Notes under the pieces: generated by a model
Told to the model about the DNA's origin: nothing
Databases searched by the model: none
The model's input: the letters and a program-made list of their open reading frames with translations, nothing else
Assembly (NCBI GenBank): GCA_964036295.1
Contig: OZ038469.1
Span: 18,160,943 to 18,224,942, forward strand
Direction: 5' to 3'
Length of the DNA: 64,000 bases
Origin: Plumapathes pennacea
Lineage: Eukaryota > Cnidaria > Anthozoa > Antipatharia > Myriopathidae
In this document: positions 32,027 to 47,000 of the stretch, in pieces
Position numbering within the stretch: position 1 is the first letter of the stretch
Layout of the letters: each line of letters opens with the position of its first letter
Made by a program: the position numbers and the translations under genes

Positions 32027-35000
32027 ATGCGATTCGGAGAAGGTCGAAAAATCTTGGAATTTTGACAAAAACGTAAGGCTATAGCCCAGGGTTTTTGGCC
32101 GATTTTGGCCAAAAATTGAAAACTCTTGAAACTTTCAGGAAACCTTTCTGGGACTATAAGAAGACATTCTGCAATACATTTGCGTGATCTATCGTCATCC
32201 GTTGGTGAGATATAGCAATAAAACTATCTTACAAACTTTGAAAAGCGCGACGTTTTAATTAGACGATGATTTGCTCTAATTTCTCACGACGCGTGGCCTA
32301 AAAGTTTACAAAAACTATGCAAAACGCGTCGGAATAGTCCCAGCAACATTTCCTGAAAGTTTCATGCGATTCGGAGAAGGTCGAAAAATCTTGGAATTTT
32401 GACAAAAACGTAAGGCTATAGCCCAGGGTTTTTGGCCGATTTTGGCCAAAAATTGAAAACTCTTGAAACTTTCAGGAAACCTTTCTGGGACTATAAGAAG
32501 ACATTCTGCAATACATTTGCGTGATCTATCGTCATCCGTTGGTGAGATATAGCAATAAAACTATCTTACAAACTTTGAAAAGCGCGACGTTTTAATTAGA
32601 CGATGATTTGCTCTAATTTCTCACGACGCGTGGCCTAAAAGTTTACAAAAACTATGCAAAACGCGTCGGAATAGTCCCAGCAACATTTCCTGAAAGTTTC
32701 ATGCGATTCGGAGAAGGTCGAAAAATCTTGGAATTTTGACAAAAACGTAAGGCTATAGCCCAGGGTTTTTGGACGATTTTGGCCAAAAATTGAAAACTCT
32801 TGAAACTTTCAGGAAACCTTCCTGGGACTATAAGAAGACATTCTGCAATACATTTGCGTGATCTATCGTCATCCGTTGGTGAGATATAGCAATAAAACTA
32901 TCTTACAAACTTTGAAAAGCGCGACGTATTAATTAGACGATGATTTGCTCTAATTTCTCACGACGCGTGGCCTAAAAGTTTACAAAAACTATGCAAAACG
33001 CGTCGGAATAGTCCCAGCAACATTTCCTGAAAGTTTCATGCGATTCGGAGAAGGTCGAAAAATCTTGGAATTTTGACAAAAACGTAAGGCTATAGCCCAG
33101 GGTTTTTGGCCGATTTTGGCCAAAAATTGAAAACTCTTGAAACTTTCAGGAAACCTTCCTGGGACTATAAGAAGACATTCTGCAATACATTTGCGTGATC
33201 TATCGTCATCCGTTGGTGAGATATAGCAATAAAACTATCTTACAAACTTTGAAAAGCGCGACGTTTTAATTAGACGATGATTTGCTGTAATTTCTCACGA
33301 CGCGTGGCCTAAAAGTTTACAAAAACTATGCAAAACGCGTCGGAATAGTCCCAGCAACATTTCCTGAAAGTTTCATGCGATTCGGAGAAGGTCGAAAAAT
33401 CTTGGAATTTTGACAAAAACGTAAGGCTATAGCCCAGGGTTTTTGGCCGATTTTGGCCAAAAATTGAAAACTCTTGAAACTTTCAGGAAACCTTCCTGGG
33501 ACTATAAGAAGACATTCTGCAATACATTTGCGTGATCTATCGTCATCCGTTGGTGAGATATAGCAATAAAACTATCTTACAAACTTTGAAAAGCGCGACG
33601 TTTTAATTAGACGATGATTTGCTCTAATTTCTCACGACGCGTGGCCTAAAAGTTTACAAAAACTATGCAAAACGCGTCGGAATAGTCCCAGCAACATTTC
33701 CTGAAAGTTTCATGCGATTCGGAGAAGGTCGAAAAATCTTGGAATTTTGACAAAAACGTAAGGCTATAGCCCAGGGTTTTTGGACGATTTTGGCCAAAAA
33801 TTGAAAACTCTTGAAACTTTCAGGAAACCTTCCTGGGACTATAAGAAGACATTCTGCAATACATTTGCGTGATCTATCGTCATCCGTTGGTGAGATATAG
33901 CAATAAAACTATCTTACAAACTTTGAAAAGCGCGACGTATTAATTAGACGATGATTTGCTCTAATTTCTCACGACGCGTGGCCTAAAAGTTTACAAAAAC
34001 TATGCAAAACGCGTCGGAATAGTCCCAGCAACATTTCCTGAAAGTTTCATGCGATTCGGAGAAGGTCGAAAAATCTTGGAATTTTGACAAAAACGTAAGG
34101 CTATAGCCCAGGGTTTTTGGCCGATTTTGGCCAAAAATTGAAAACTCTTGAAACTTTCAGGAAACCTTCCTGGGACTATAAGAAGACATTCTGCAATACA
34201 TTTGCGTGATCTATCGTCATCCGTTGGTGAGATATAGCAATAAAACTATCTTACAAACTTTGAAAAGCGCGACGTTTTAATTAGACGATGATTTGCTGTA
34301 ATTTCTCACGACGCGTGGCCTAAAAGTTTACAAAAACTATGCAAAACGCGTCGGAATAGTCCCAGCAACATTTCCTGAAAGTTTCATGCGATTCGGAGAA
34401 GGTCGAAAAATCTTGGAATTTTGACAAAAACGTAAGGCTATAGCCCAGGGTTTTTGGCCGATTTTGGCCAAAAATTGAAAACTCTTGAAACTTTCAGGAA
34501 ACCTTCCTGGGACTATAAGAAGACATTCTGCAATACATTTGCGTGATCTATCGTCATCCGTTGGTGAGATATAGCAATAAAACTATCTTACAAACTTTGA
34601 AAAGCGCGACGTTTTAATTAGACGATGATTTGCTGTAATTTCTCACGACGCGTGGCCTAAAAGTTTACAAAAACTATGCAAAACGCGTCGGAATAGTCCC
34701 AGCAACATTTCCTGAAAGTTTCATGCGATTCGGAGAAGGTCGAAAAATCTTGGAATTTTGACAAAAACGTAAGGCTATAGCCCAGGGTTTTTGGCCGATT
34801 TTGGCCAAAAATTGAAAACTCTTGAAACTTTCAGGAAACCTTCCTGGGACTATAAGAAGACATTCTGCAATACATTTGCGTGATCTATCGTCATCCGTTG
34901 GTGAGATATAGCAATAAAACTATCTTACAAACTTTGAAAAGCGCGACGTTTTAATTAGACGATGATTTGCTGTAATTTCTCACGACGCGTGGCCTAAAAG

Positions 35001-38000
35001 TTTACAAAAACTATGCAAAACGCGTCGGAATAGTCCCAGCAACATTTCCTGAAAGTTTCATGCGATTCGGAGAAGGTCGAAAAATCTTGGAATTTTGACA
35101 AAAACGTAAGGCTATAGCCCAGGGTTTTTGGCCGATTTTGGCCAAAAATTGAAAACTCTTGAAACTTTCAGGAAACCTTCCTGGGACTATAAGAAGACAT
35201 TCTGCAATACATTTGCGTGATCTATCGTCATCCGTTGGTGAGATATAGCAATAAAACTATCTTACAAACTTTGAAAAGCGCGACGTATTAATTAGACGAT
35301 GATTTGCTCTAATTTCTCACGACGCGTGGCCTAAAAGTTTACAAAAACTATGCAAAACGCGTCGGAATAGTCCCAGCAACATTTCCTGAAAGTTTCATGC
35401 GATTCGGAGAAGGTCGAAAAATCTTGGAATTTTGACAAAAACGTAAGGCTATAGCCCAGGGTTTTTGGCCGATTTTGGCCAAAAATTGAAAACTCTTGAA
35501 ACTTTCAGGAAACCTTCCTGGGACTATAAGAAGACATTCTGCAATACATTTGCGTGATCTATCGTCATCCGTTGGTGAGATATAGCAATAAAACTATCTT
35601 ACAAACTTTGAAAAGCGCGACGTTTTAATTAGACGATGATTTGCTGTAATTTCTCACGACGCGTGTCCTAAAAGTTTACAAAAACTATGCAAAACGCGTC
35701 GGAATAGTCCCAGCAACATTTCCTGAAAGTTTCATGCGATTCGGAGAAGGTCGAAAAATCTTGGAATTTTGACAAAAACGTAAGGCTATAGCCCAGGGTT
35801 TTTGGCCGATTTTGGCCAAAAATTGAAAACTCTTGAAACTTTCAGGAAACCTTCCTGGGACTATAAGAAGACATTCTGCAATACATTTGCGTGATCTATC
35901 GTCATCCGTTGGTGAGATATAGCAATAAAACTATCTTACAAACTTTGAAAAGCGCGACGTTTTAATTAGACGATGATTTGCTGTAATTTCTCACGACGCG
36001 TGTCCTAAAAGTTTACAAAAACTATGCAAAACGCGTCGGAATAGTCCCAGCAACATTTCCTGAAAGTTTCATGCGATTCGGAGAAGGTCGAAAAATCTTG
36101 GAATTTTGACAAAAACGTAAGGCTATAGCCCAGGGTTTTTGGCCGATTTTGGCCAAAAATTGAAAACTCTTGAAACTTTCAGGAAACCTTCCTGGGACTA
36201 TAAGAAGACATTCTGCAATACATTTGCGTGATCTATCGTCATCCGTTGGTGAGATATAGCAATAAAACTATCTTACAAACTTTGAAAAGCGCGACGTTTT
36301 AATTAGACGATGATTTGCTGTAATTTCTCACGACGCGTGGCCTAAAAGTTTACAAAAACTATGCAAAACGCGTCGGAATAGTCCCAGCAACATTTCCTGA
36401 AAGTTTCATGCGATTCGGAGAAGGTCGAAAAATCTTGGAATTTTGACAAAAACGTAAGGCTATAGCCCAGGGTTTTTGGCCGATTTTGGCCAAAAATTGA
36501 AAACTCTTGAAACTTTCAGGAAACCTTCCTGGGACTATAAGAAGACATTCTGCAATACATTTGCGTGATCTATCGTCATCCGTTGGTGAGATATAGCAAT
36601 AAAACTATCTTACAAACTTTGAAAAGCGCGACGTATTAATTAGACGATGATTTGCTGTAATTTCTCACGACGCGTGTCCTAAAAGTTTACAAAAACTATG
36701 CAAAACGCGTCGGAATAGTCCCAGCAACATTTCCTGAAAGTTTCATGCGATTCGGAGAAGGTCGAAAAATCTTGGAATTTTGACAAAAACGTAAGGCTAT
36801 AGCCCAGGGTTTTTGGCCGATTTTGGCCAAAAATTGAAAACTCTTGAAACTTTCAGGAAACCTTCCTGGGACTATAAGAAGACATTCTGCAATACATTTG
36901 CGTGATCTATCGTCATCCGTTGGTGAGATATAGCAATAAAACTATCTTACAAACTTTCAAAAGCGCGACGTTTTAATTAGACGATGATTTGCTGTAATTT
37001 CTCACGACGCGTGGCCTAAAAGTTTACAAAAACTATGCAAAACGCGTCGGAATAGTCCCAGCAACATTTCCTGAAAGTTTCATGCGATTCGGAGAAGGTC
37101 GAAAAATCTTGGAATTTTGACAAAAACGTAAGGCTATAGCCCAGGGTTTTTGGCCAATTTTGGCCAAAAATTGAAAACTCTTGAAACTTTCAGGAAACCT
37201 TCCTGGGACTATAAGAAGACATTCTGCAATACATTTGCGTGATCTATCGTCATCCGTTGGTGAGATATAGCAATAAAACTATCTTACAAACTTTGAAAAG
37301 CGCGACGTTTTAATTAGACGATGATTTGCTGTAATTTCTCACGACGCGTGGCCTAAAAGTTTACAAAAACTATGCAAAACGCGTCGGAATAGTCCCAGCA
37401 ACATTTCCTGAAAGTTTCATGCGATTCGGAGAAGGTCGAAAAATCTTGGAATTTTGACAAAAACGTAAGGCTATAGCCCAGGGTTTTTGGCCGATTTTGG
37501 CCAAAAATTGAAAACTCTTGAAACTTTCAGGAAACCTTCCTGGGACTAAAAGAAGACATTCTGCAATACATTTGCGTGATCTATCGTCATCCGTTGGTGA
37601 GATATAGCAATAAAACTATCTTACAAACTTTGAAAAGCGCGACGTTTTAATTAGACGATGATTTGCTGTAATTTCTCACGACGCGTGGCCTAAAAGTTTA
37701 CAAAAACTATGCAAAACGCGTCGGAATAGTCCCAGCAACATTTCCTGAAAGTTTCATGCGATTCGGAGAAGGTCGAAAAATCTTGGAATTTTGACAAAAA
37801 CGTAAGGCTATAGCCCAGGGTTTTTGGCCGATTTTGGCCAAAAATTGAAAACTCTTGAAACTTTCAGGAAACCTTCCTGGGACTATAAGAAGACATTCTG
37901 CAATACATTTGCGTGATCTATCGTCATCCGTTGGTGAGATATAGCAATAAAACTATCTTACAAACTTTGAAAAGCGCGACGTTTTAATTAGACGATGATT

Positions 38001-41000
38001 TGCTGTAATTTCTCACGACGCGTGGCCTAAAAGTTTACAAAAACTATGCAAAACGCGTCGGAATAGTCCCAGCAACATTTCCTGAAAGTTTCATGCGATT
38101 CGGAGAAGGTCGAAAAATCTTGGAATTTTGACAAAAACGTAAGGCTATAGCCCAGGGTTTTTGGCCGATTTTGGCCAAAAATTGAAAACTCTTGAAACTT
38201 TCAGGAAACCTTCCTGGGACTATAAGAAGACATTCTGCAATACATTTGCGTGATCTATCGTCATCCGTTGGTGAGATATAGCAATAAAACTATCTTACAA
38301 ACTTTGAAAAGCGCGACGTTTTAATTAGACGATGATTTGCTGTAATTTCTCACGACGCGTGGCCTAAAAGTTTACAAAAACTATGCAAAACGCGTCGGAA
38401 TAGTCCCAGCAACATTTCCTGAAAGTTTCATGCGATTCGGAGAAGGTCGAAAAATCTTGGAATTTTGACAAAAACGTAAGGCTATAGCCCAGGGTTTTTG
38501 GCCGATTTTGGCCAAAAATTGAAAACTCTTGAAACTTTCAGGAAACCTTCCTGGGACTATAAGAAGACATTCTGCAATACATTTGCGTGATCTATCGTCA
38601 TCCGTTGGTGAGATATAGCAATAAAACTATCTTACAAACTTTGAAAAGCGCGACGTTTTAATTAGACGATGATTTGCTGTAATTTCTCACGACGCGTGGC
38701 CTAAAAGTTTACAAAAACTATGCAAAACGCGTCGGAATAGTCCCAGCAACATTTCCTGAAAGTTTCATGCGATTCGGAGAAGGTCGAAAAATCTTGGAAT
38801 TTTGACAAAAACGTAAGGCTATAGCCCAGGGTTTTTGGCCGATTTTGGCCAAAAATTGAAAACTCTTGAAACTTTCAGGAAACCTTCCTGGGACTATAAG
38901 AAGACATTCTGCAATACATTTGCGTGATCTATCGTCATCCGTTGGTGAGATATAGCAATAAAACTATCTTACAAACTTTGAAAAGCGCGACGTTTTAATT
39001 AGACGATGATTTGCTGTAATTTCTCACGACGCGTGGCCTAAAAGTTTACAAAAACTATGCAAAACGCGTCGGAATAGTCCCAGCAACATTTCCTGAAAGT
39101 TTCATGCGATTCGGAGAAGGTCGAAAAATCTTGGAATTTTGACAAAAACGTAAGGCTATAGCCCAGGGTTTTTGGCCGATTTTGGCCAAAAATTGAAAAC
39201 TCTTGAAACTTTCAGGAAACCTTCCTGGGACTATAAGAAGACATTCTGCAATACATTTGCGTGATCTATCGTCATCCGTTGGTGAGATATAGCAATAAAA
39301 CTATCTTACAAACTTTGAAAAGCGCGACGTTTTAATTAGACGATGATTTGCTGTAATTTCTCACGACGCGTGGCCTAAAAGTTTACAAAAACTATGCAAA
39401 ACGCGTCGGAATAGTCCCAGCAACATTTCCTGAAAGTTTCATGCGATTCGGAGAAGGTCGAAAAATCTTGGAATTTTGACAAAAACGTAAGGCTATAGCC
39501 CAGGGTTTTTGGCCGATTTTGGCCAAAAATTGAAAACTCTTGAAACTTTCAGGAAACCTTCCTGGGACTATAAGAAGACATTCTGCAATACATTTGCGTG
39601 ATCTATCGTCATCCGTTGGTGAGATATAGCAATAAAACTATCTTACAAACTTTGAAAAGCGCGACGTTTTAATTAGACGATGATTTGCTGTAATTTCTCA
39701 CGGCGCGTGGCCTAAAAGTTTACAAAAACTATGCAAAACGCGTCGGAATAGTCCCAGCAACATTTCCTGAAAGTTTCATGCGATTCGGAGAAGGTCGAAA
39801 AATCTTGGAATTTTGACAAAAACGTAAGGCTATAGCCCAGGGTTTTTGGCCGATTTTGGCCAAAAATTGAAAACTCTTGAAACTTTCAGGAAACCTTCCT
39901 GGGACTATAAGAAGACATTCTGCAATACATTTGCGTGATCTATCGTCATCCGTTGGTGAGATATAGCAATAAAACTATCTTACAAACTTTGAAAAGCGCG
40001 ACGTTTTAATTAGACGATGATTTGCTGTAATTTCTCACGACGCGTGGCCTAAAAGTTTACAAAAACTATGCAAAACGCGTCGGAATAGTCCCAGCAACAT
40101 TTCCTGAAAGTTTTATGCGATTCGGAGAAGGTCGAAAAATCTTGGAATTTTGACAAAAACGTAAGGCTATAGCCCAGGGTTTTTGGCCGATTTTGGCCAA
40201 AAATTGAAAACTCTTGAAACTTTCAGGAAACCTTCCTGGGACTATAAGAAGACATTCTGCAATACATTTGCGTGATCTATCGTCATCCGTTGGTGAGATA
40301 TAGCAATAAAACTATCTTACAAACTTTGAAAAGCGCGACGTTTTAATTAGACGATGATTTGCTGTAATTTCTCACGGCGCGTGGCCTAAAAGTTTACAAA
40401 AACTATGCAAAACGCGTCGGAATAGTCCCAGCAACATTTCCTGAAAGTTTCATGCGATTCGGAGAAGGTCGAAAAATCTTGGAATTTTGACAAAAACGTA
40501 AGGCTATAGCCCAGGGTTTTTGGCCGATTTTGGCCAAAAATTGAAAACTCTTGAAACTTTCAGGAAACCTTCCTGGGACTATAAGAAGACATTCTGCAAT
40601 ACATTTGCGTGATCTATCGTCATCCGTTGGTGAGATATAGCAATAAAACTATCTTACAAACTTTCAAAAGCGCGACGTTTTAATTAGACGATGATTTGCT
40701 GTAATTTCTCACGACGCGTGGCCTAAAAGTTTACAGAAACTATGCAAAACGCGTCGGAATAGTCCCAGCAACATTTCCTGAAAGTTTCATGCGATTCGGA
40801 GAAGGTCGAAAAATCTTGGAATTTTGACAAAAACGTAAGGCTATAGCCCAGGGTTTTTGGCCGATTTTGGCCAAAAATTGAAAACTCTTGAAACTTTCAG
40901 GAAACCTTCCTGGGACTATAAGAAGACATTCTGCAATACATTTGCGTGATCTATCGTCATCCGTTGGTGAGATATAGCAATAAAACTATCTTACAAACTT

Positions 41001-44000
41001 TGAAAAGCGCGACGTTTTAATTAGACGATGATTTGCTGTAATTTCTCACGACGCGTGGCCTAAAAGTTTACAAAAACTATGCAAAACGCGTCGGAATAGT
41101 CCCAGCAACATTTCCTGAAAGTTTCATGCGATTCGGAGAAGGTCGAAAAATCTTGGAATTTTGACAAAAACGTAAGGCTATAGCCCAGGGTTTTTGGCCG
41201 ATTTTGGCCAAAAATTGAAAACTCTTGAAACTTTCAGGAAACCTTCCTGGGACTATAAGAAGACATTCTGCAATACATTTGCGTGATCTATCGTCATCCG
41301 TTGGTGAGATATAGCAATAAAACTATCTTACAAACTTTGAAAAGCGCGACGTTTTAATTAGACGATGATTTGCTGTAATTTCTCACGACGCGTGGCCTTA
41401 AAGTTTACAAAAACTATGCAAAACGCGTCGGAATAGTCCCAGCAACATTTCCTGAAAGTTTCATGCGATTCGGAGAAGGTCGAAAAATCTTGGAATTTTG
41501 ACAAAAACGTAAGGCTATAGCCCAGGGTTTTTGGCCGATTTTGGCCAAAAATTGAAAACTCTTGAAACTTTCAGGAAACCTTCCTGGGACTATAAGAAGA
41601 CATTCTGCAATACATTTGCGTGATCTATCGTCATCCGTTGGTGAGATATAGCAATAAAACTATCTTACAAACTTTGAAAAGCGCGACGTTTTAATTAGAC
41701 GATGATTTGCTGTAATTTCTCACGACGCGTGGCCTAAAAGTTTACAAAAACTATGCAAAACGCGTCGGAATAGTCCCAGCAACATTTCCTGAAAGTTTCA
41801 TGCGATTCGGAGAAGGTCGAAAAATCTTGGAATTTTGACAAAAACGTAAGGCTATAGCCCAGGGTTTTTGGCCGATTTTGGCCAAAAATTGAAAACTCTT
41901 GAAACTTTCAGGAAACCTTCCTGGGACTATAAGAAGACATTCTGCAATACATTTGCGTGATCTATCGTCATCCGTTGGTGAGATATAGCAATAAAACTAT
42001 CTTACAAACTTTGAAAAGCGCGACGTTTTAATTAGACGATGATTTGCTGTAATTTCTCACGGCGCGTGGCCTAAAAGTTTACAAAAACTATGCAAAACGC
42101 GTCGGAATAGTCCCAGCAACATTTCCTGAAAGTTTCATGCGATTCGGAGAAGGTCGAAAAATCTTGGAATTTTGACAAAAACGTAAGGCTATAGCCCAGG
42201 GTTTTTGGCCGATTTTGGCCAAAAATTGAAAACTCTTGAAACTTTCAGGAAACCTTCCTGGGACTATAAGAAGACATTCTGCAATACATTTGCGTGATCT
42301 ATCGTCATCCGTTGGTGAGATATAGCAATAAAACTATCTTACAAACTTTCAAAAGCGCGACGTTTTAATTAGACGATGATTTGCTGTAATTTCTCACGAC
42401 GCGTGGCCTAAAAGTTTACAAAAACTATGCAAAACGCGTCGGAATAGTCCCAGCAACATTTCCTGAAAGTTTCATGCGATTCGGAGAAGGTCGAAAAATC
42501 TTGGAATTTTGACAAAAACGTAAGGCTATAGCCCAGGGTTTTTGGCCGATTTTGGCCAAAAATTGAAAACTCTTGAAACTTTCAGGAAACCTTCCTGGGA
42601 CTATAAGAAGACATTCTGCAATACATTTGCGTGATCTATCGTCATCCGTTGGTGAGATATAGCAATAAAACTATCTTACAAACTTTGAAAAGCGCGACGT
42701 TTTAATTAGACGATGATTTGCTGTAATTTCTCACGACGCGTGGCCTAAAAGTTTACAAAAACTATGCAAAACGCGTCGGAATAGTCCCAGCAACATTTCC
42801 TGAAAGTTTTATGCGATTCGGAGAAGGTCGAAAAATCTTGGAATTTTGACAAAAACGTAAGGCTATAGCCCAGGGTTTTTGGCCGATTTTGGCCAAAAAT
42901 TGAAAACTCTTGAAACTTTCAGGAAACCTTCCTGGGACTATAAGAAGACATTCTGCAATACATTTGCGTGATCTATCGTCATCCGTTGGTGAGATATAGC
43001 AATAAAACTATCTTACAAACTTTGAAAAGCGCGACGTATTAATTAGACGATGATTTGCTCTAATTTCTCACGACGCGTGGCCTAAAAGTTTACAAAAACT
43101 ATGCAAAACGCGTCGGAATAGTCCCAGCAACATTTCCTGAAAGTTTCATGCGATTCGGAGAAGGTCGAAAAATCTTGGAATTTTGACAAAAACGTAAGGC
43201 TATAGCCCAGGGTTTTTGGCCGATTTTGGCCAAAAATTGAAAACTCTTGAAACTTTCAGGAAACCTTCCTGGGACTATAAGAAGACATTCTGCAATACAT
43301 TTGCGTGATCTATCGTCATCCGTTGGTGAGATATAGCAATAAAACTATCTTACAAACTTTGAAAAGCGCGACGTTTTAATTAGACGATGATTTGCTGTAA
43401 TTTCTCACGACGCGTGGCCTAAAAGTTTACAAAAACTATGCAAAACGCGTCGGAATAGTCCCAGCAACATTTCCTAAAAGTTTCATGCGATTCGGAGAAG
43501 GTCGAAAAATCTTGGAATTTTGACAAAAACGTAAGGCTATAGCCCAGGGTTTTTGGCCGATTTTGGCCAAAAATTGAAAACTCTTGAAACTTTCAGGAAA
43601 CCTTCCTGGGACTATAAGAAGACATTCTGCAATACATTTGCGTGATCTATCGTCATCCGTTGGTGAGATATAGCAATAAAACTATCTTACAAACTTTGAA
43701 AAGCGCGACGTTTTAATTAGACGATGATTTGCTGTAATTTCTCACGACGCGTGGCCTAAAAGTTTACAAAAACTATGCAAAACGCGTCGGAATAGTCCCA
43801 GCAACATTTCCTGAAAGTTTCATGCGATTCGGAGAAGGTCGAAAAATCTTGGAATTTTGACAAAAACGTAAGGCTATAGCCCAGGGTTTTTGGCCGATTT
43901 TGGCCAAAAATTGAAAACTCTTGAAACTTTCAGGAAACCTTCCTGGGACTATAAGAAGACATTCTGCAATACATTTGCGTGATCTATCGTCATCCGTTGG

Positions 44001-47000
44001 TGAGATATAGCAATAAAACTATCTTACAAACTTTGAAAAGCGCGACGTTTTAATTAGACGATGATTTGCTGTAATTTCTCACGACGCGTGGCCTAAAAGT
44101 TTACAAAAACTATGCAAAACGCGTCGGAATAGTCCCAGCAACATTTCCTGAAAGTTTCATGCGATTCGGAGAAGGTCGAAAAATCTTGGAATTTTGACAA
44201 AAACGTAAGGCTATAGCCCAGGGTTTTTGGCCGATTTTGGCCAAAAATTGAAAACTCTTGAAACTTTCAGGAAACCTTCCTGGGACTATAAGAAGACATT
44301 CTGCAATACATTTGCGTGATCTATCGTCATCCGTTGGTGAGATATAGCAATAAAACTATCTTACAAACTTTCAAAAGCGCGACGTTTTAATTAGACGATG
44401 ATTTGCTGTAATTTCTCACGACGCGTGGCCTAAAAGTTTACAAAAACTATGCAAAACGCGTCGGAATAATCCCAGCAACCTTTCCTGAAAGTTTCATGCG
44501 ATTCGGAGAAGGTCGAAAAATCTTGGAATTTTGACAAAAACGTAAGGCTATAGCCCAGGGTTTTTGGCCGATTTTGGCCAAAAATTGAAAACTCTTGAAA
44601 CTTTCAGGAAACCTTCCTGGGACTATAAGAAGACATTCTGCAATACATTTGCGTGATCTATCGTCATCCGTTGGTGAGATATAGCAATAAAACTATCTTA
44701 CAAACTTTGAAAAGCGCGACGTTTTAATTAGACGATGATTTGCTGTAATTTCTCACGACGCGTGGCCTAAAAGTTTACAAAAACTATGCAAAACGCGTCG
44801 GAATAGTCCCAGCAACATTTCCTGAAAGTTTCATGCGATTCGGAGAAGGTCGAAAAATCTTGGAATTTTGACAAAAACGTAAGGCTATAGCCCAGGGTTT
44901 TTGGCCGATTTTGGCCAAAAATTGAAAACTCTTGAAACTTTCAGGAAACCTTCCTGGGACTATAAGAAGACATTCTGCAATACATTTGCGTGATCTATCG
45001 TCATCCGTTGGTGAGATATAGCAATAAAACTATCTTACAAACTTTGAAAAGCGCGACGTTTTAATTAGACGATGATTTGCTCTAATTTCTCACGACGCGT
45101 GGCCTAAAAGTTTACAAAAACTATGCAAAACGCGTCGGAATAGTCCCAGCAACATTTCCTGAAAGTTTCATGCGATTCGGAGAAGGTCGAAAAATCTTGG
45201 AATTTTGACAAAAACGTAAGGCTATAGCCCAGGGTTTTTGGCCGATTTTGGCCAAAAATTGAAAACTCTTGAAACTTTCAGGAAACCTTCCTGGGACTAT
45301 AAGAAGACATTCTGCAATACATTTGCGTGATCTATCGTCATCCGTTGGTGAGATATAGCAATAAAACTATCTTACAAACTTTGAAAAGCGCGACGTTTTA
45401 ATTAGACGATGATTTGCTGTAATTTCTCACGACGCGTGGCCTAAAAGTTTACAAAAACTATGCAAAACGCGTCGGAATAGTCCCAGCAACATTTCCTGAA
45501 AGTTTCATGCGATTCGGAGAAGGTCGAAAAATCTTGGAATTTTGACAAAAACGTAAGGCTATAGCCCAGGGTTTTTGGCCGATTTTGGCCAAAAATTGAA
45601 AACTCTTGAAACTTTCAGGAAACCTTCCTGGGACTATAAGAAGACATTCTGCAATACATTTGCGTGATCTATCGTCATCCGTTGGTGAGATATAGCAATA
45701 AAACTATCTTACAAACTTTGAAAAGCGCGACGTTTTAATTAGACGATGATTTGCTCTAATTTCTCACGACGCGTGGCCTAAAAGTTTACAAAAACTATGC
45801 AAAACGCGTCGGAATAGTCCCAGCAACATTTCCTGAAAGTTTCATGCGATTCGGAGAAGGTCGAAAAATCTTGGAATTTTGACAAAAACGTAAGGCTATA
45901 GCCCAGGGTTTTTGGCCGATTTTGGCCAAAAATTGAAAACTCTTGAAACTTTCAGGAAACCTTCCTGGGACTATAAGAAGACATTCTGCAATACATTTGC
46001 GTGATCTATCGTCATCCGTTGGTGAGATATAGCAATAAAACTATCTTACAAACTTTGAAAAGCGCGACATTTTAATTAGACGATGATTTGCTCTAATTTC
46101 TCACGACGCGTGGCCTAAAAGTTTACAAAAACTATGCAAAACGCGTCGGAATAGTCCCAGCAACATTTCCTGAAAGTTTCATGCGATTCGGAGAAGGTCG
46201 AAAAATCTTGGAATTTTGACAAAAACGTAAGGCTATAGCCCAGGGTTTTTGGCCGATTTTGGCCAAAAATTGAAAACTCTTGAAACTTTCAGGAAACCTT
46301 CCTGGGACTATAAGAAGACATTCTGCAATACATTTGCGTGATCTATCGTCATCCGTTGGTGAGATATAGCAATAAAACTATCTTACAAACTTTGAAAAGC
46401 GCGACGTTTTAATTAGACGATGATTTGCTGTAATTTCTCACGACACGTGGCCTAAAAGTTTACAAAAACTATGCAAAACGCGTCGGAATAGTCCCAGCAA
46501 CATTTCCTGAAAGTTTCATGCGATTCGGAGAAGGTCGAAAAATCTTGGAATTTTGACAAAAACGTAAGGCTATAGCCCAGGGTTTTTGGCCGATTTTGGC
46601 CAAAAATTGAAAACTCTTGAAACTTTCAGGAAACCTTCCTGGGACTATAAGAAGACATTCTGCAATACATTTGCGTGATCTATCGTCATCCGTTGGTGAG
46701 ATATAGCAATAAAACTATCTTACAAACTTTCAAAAGCGAGACGTTTTAATTAGACAATGATTTGCTCTAATTTCTCACGACGCGTGGCCTAAAAGTTTAC
46801 AAAAACTATGCAAAACGCGTCGGAATAGTCCCAGCAACCTTTCCTGAAAGTTTCATGCGATTCAGAGAAGGTCGAAAAATCTTGGAATTTTGACAAAAAC
46901 GTAAGGCTATAGCCCAGGGTTTTTGGCCGATTTTGGCCAAAAATTGAAAACTCTTGAAACTTTCAGGAAACCTTCCTGGGACTATAAGAAGACATTCTGC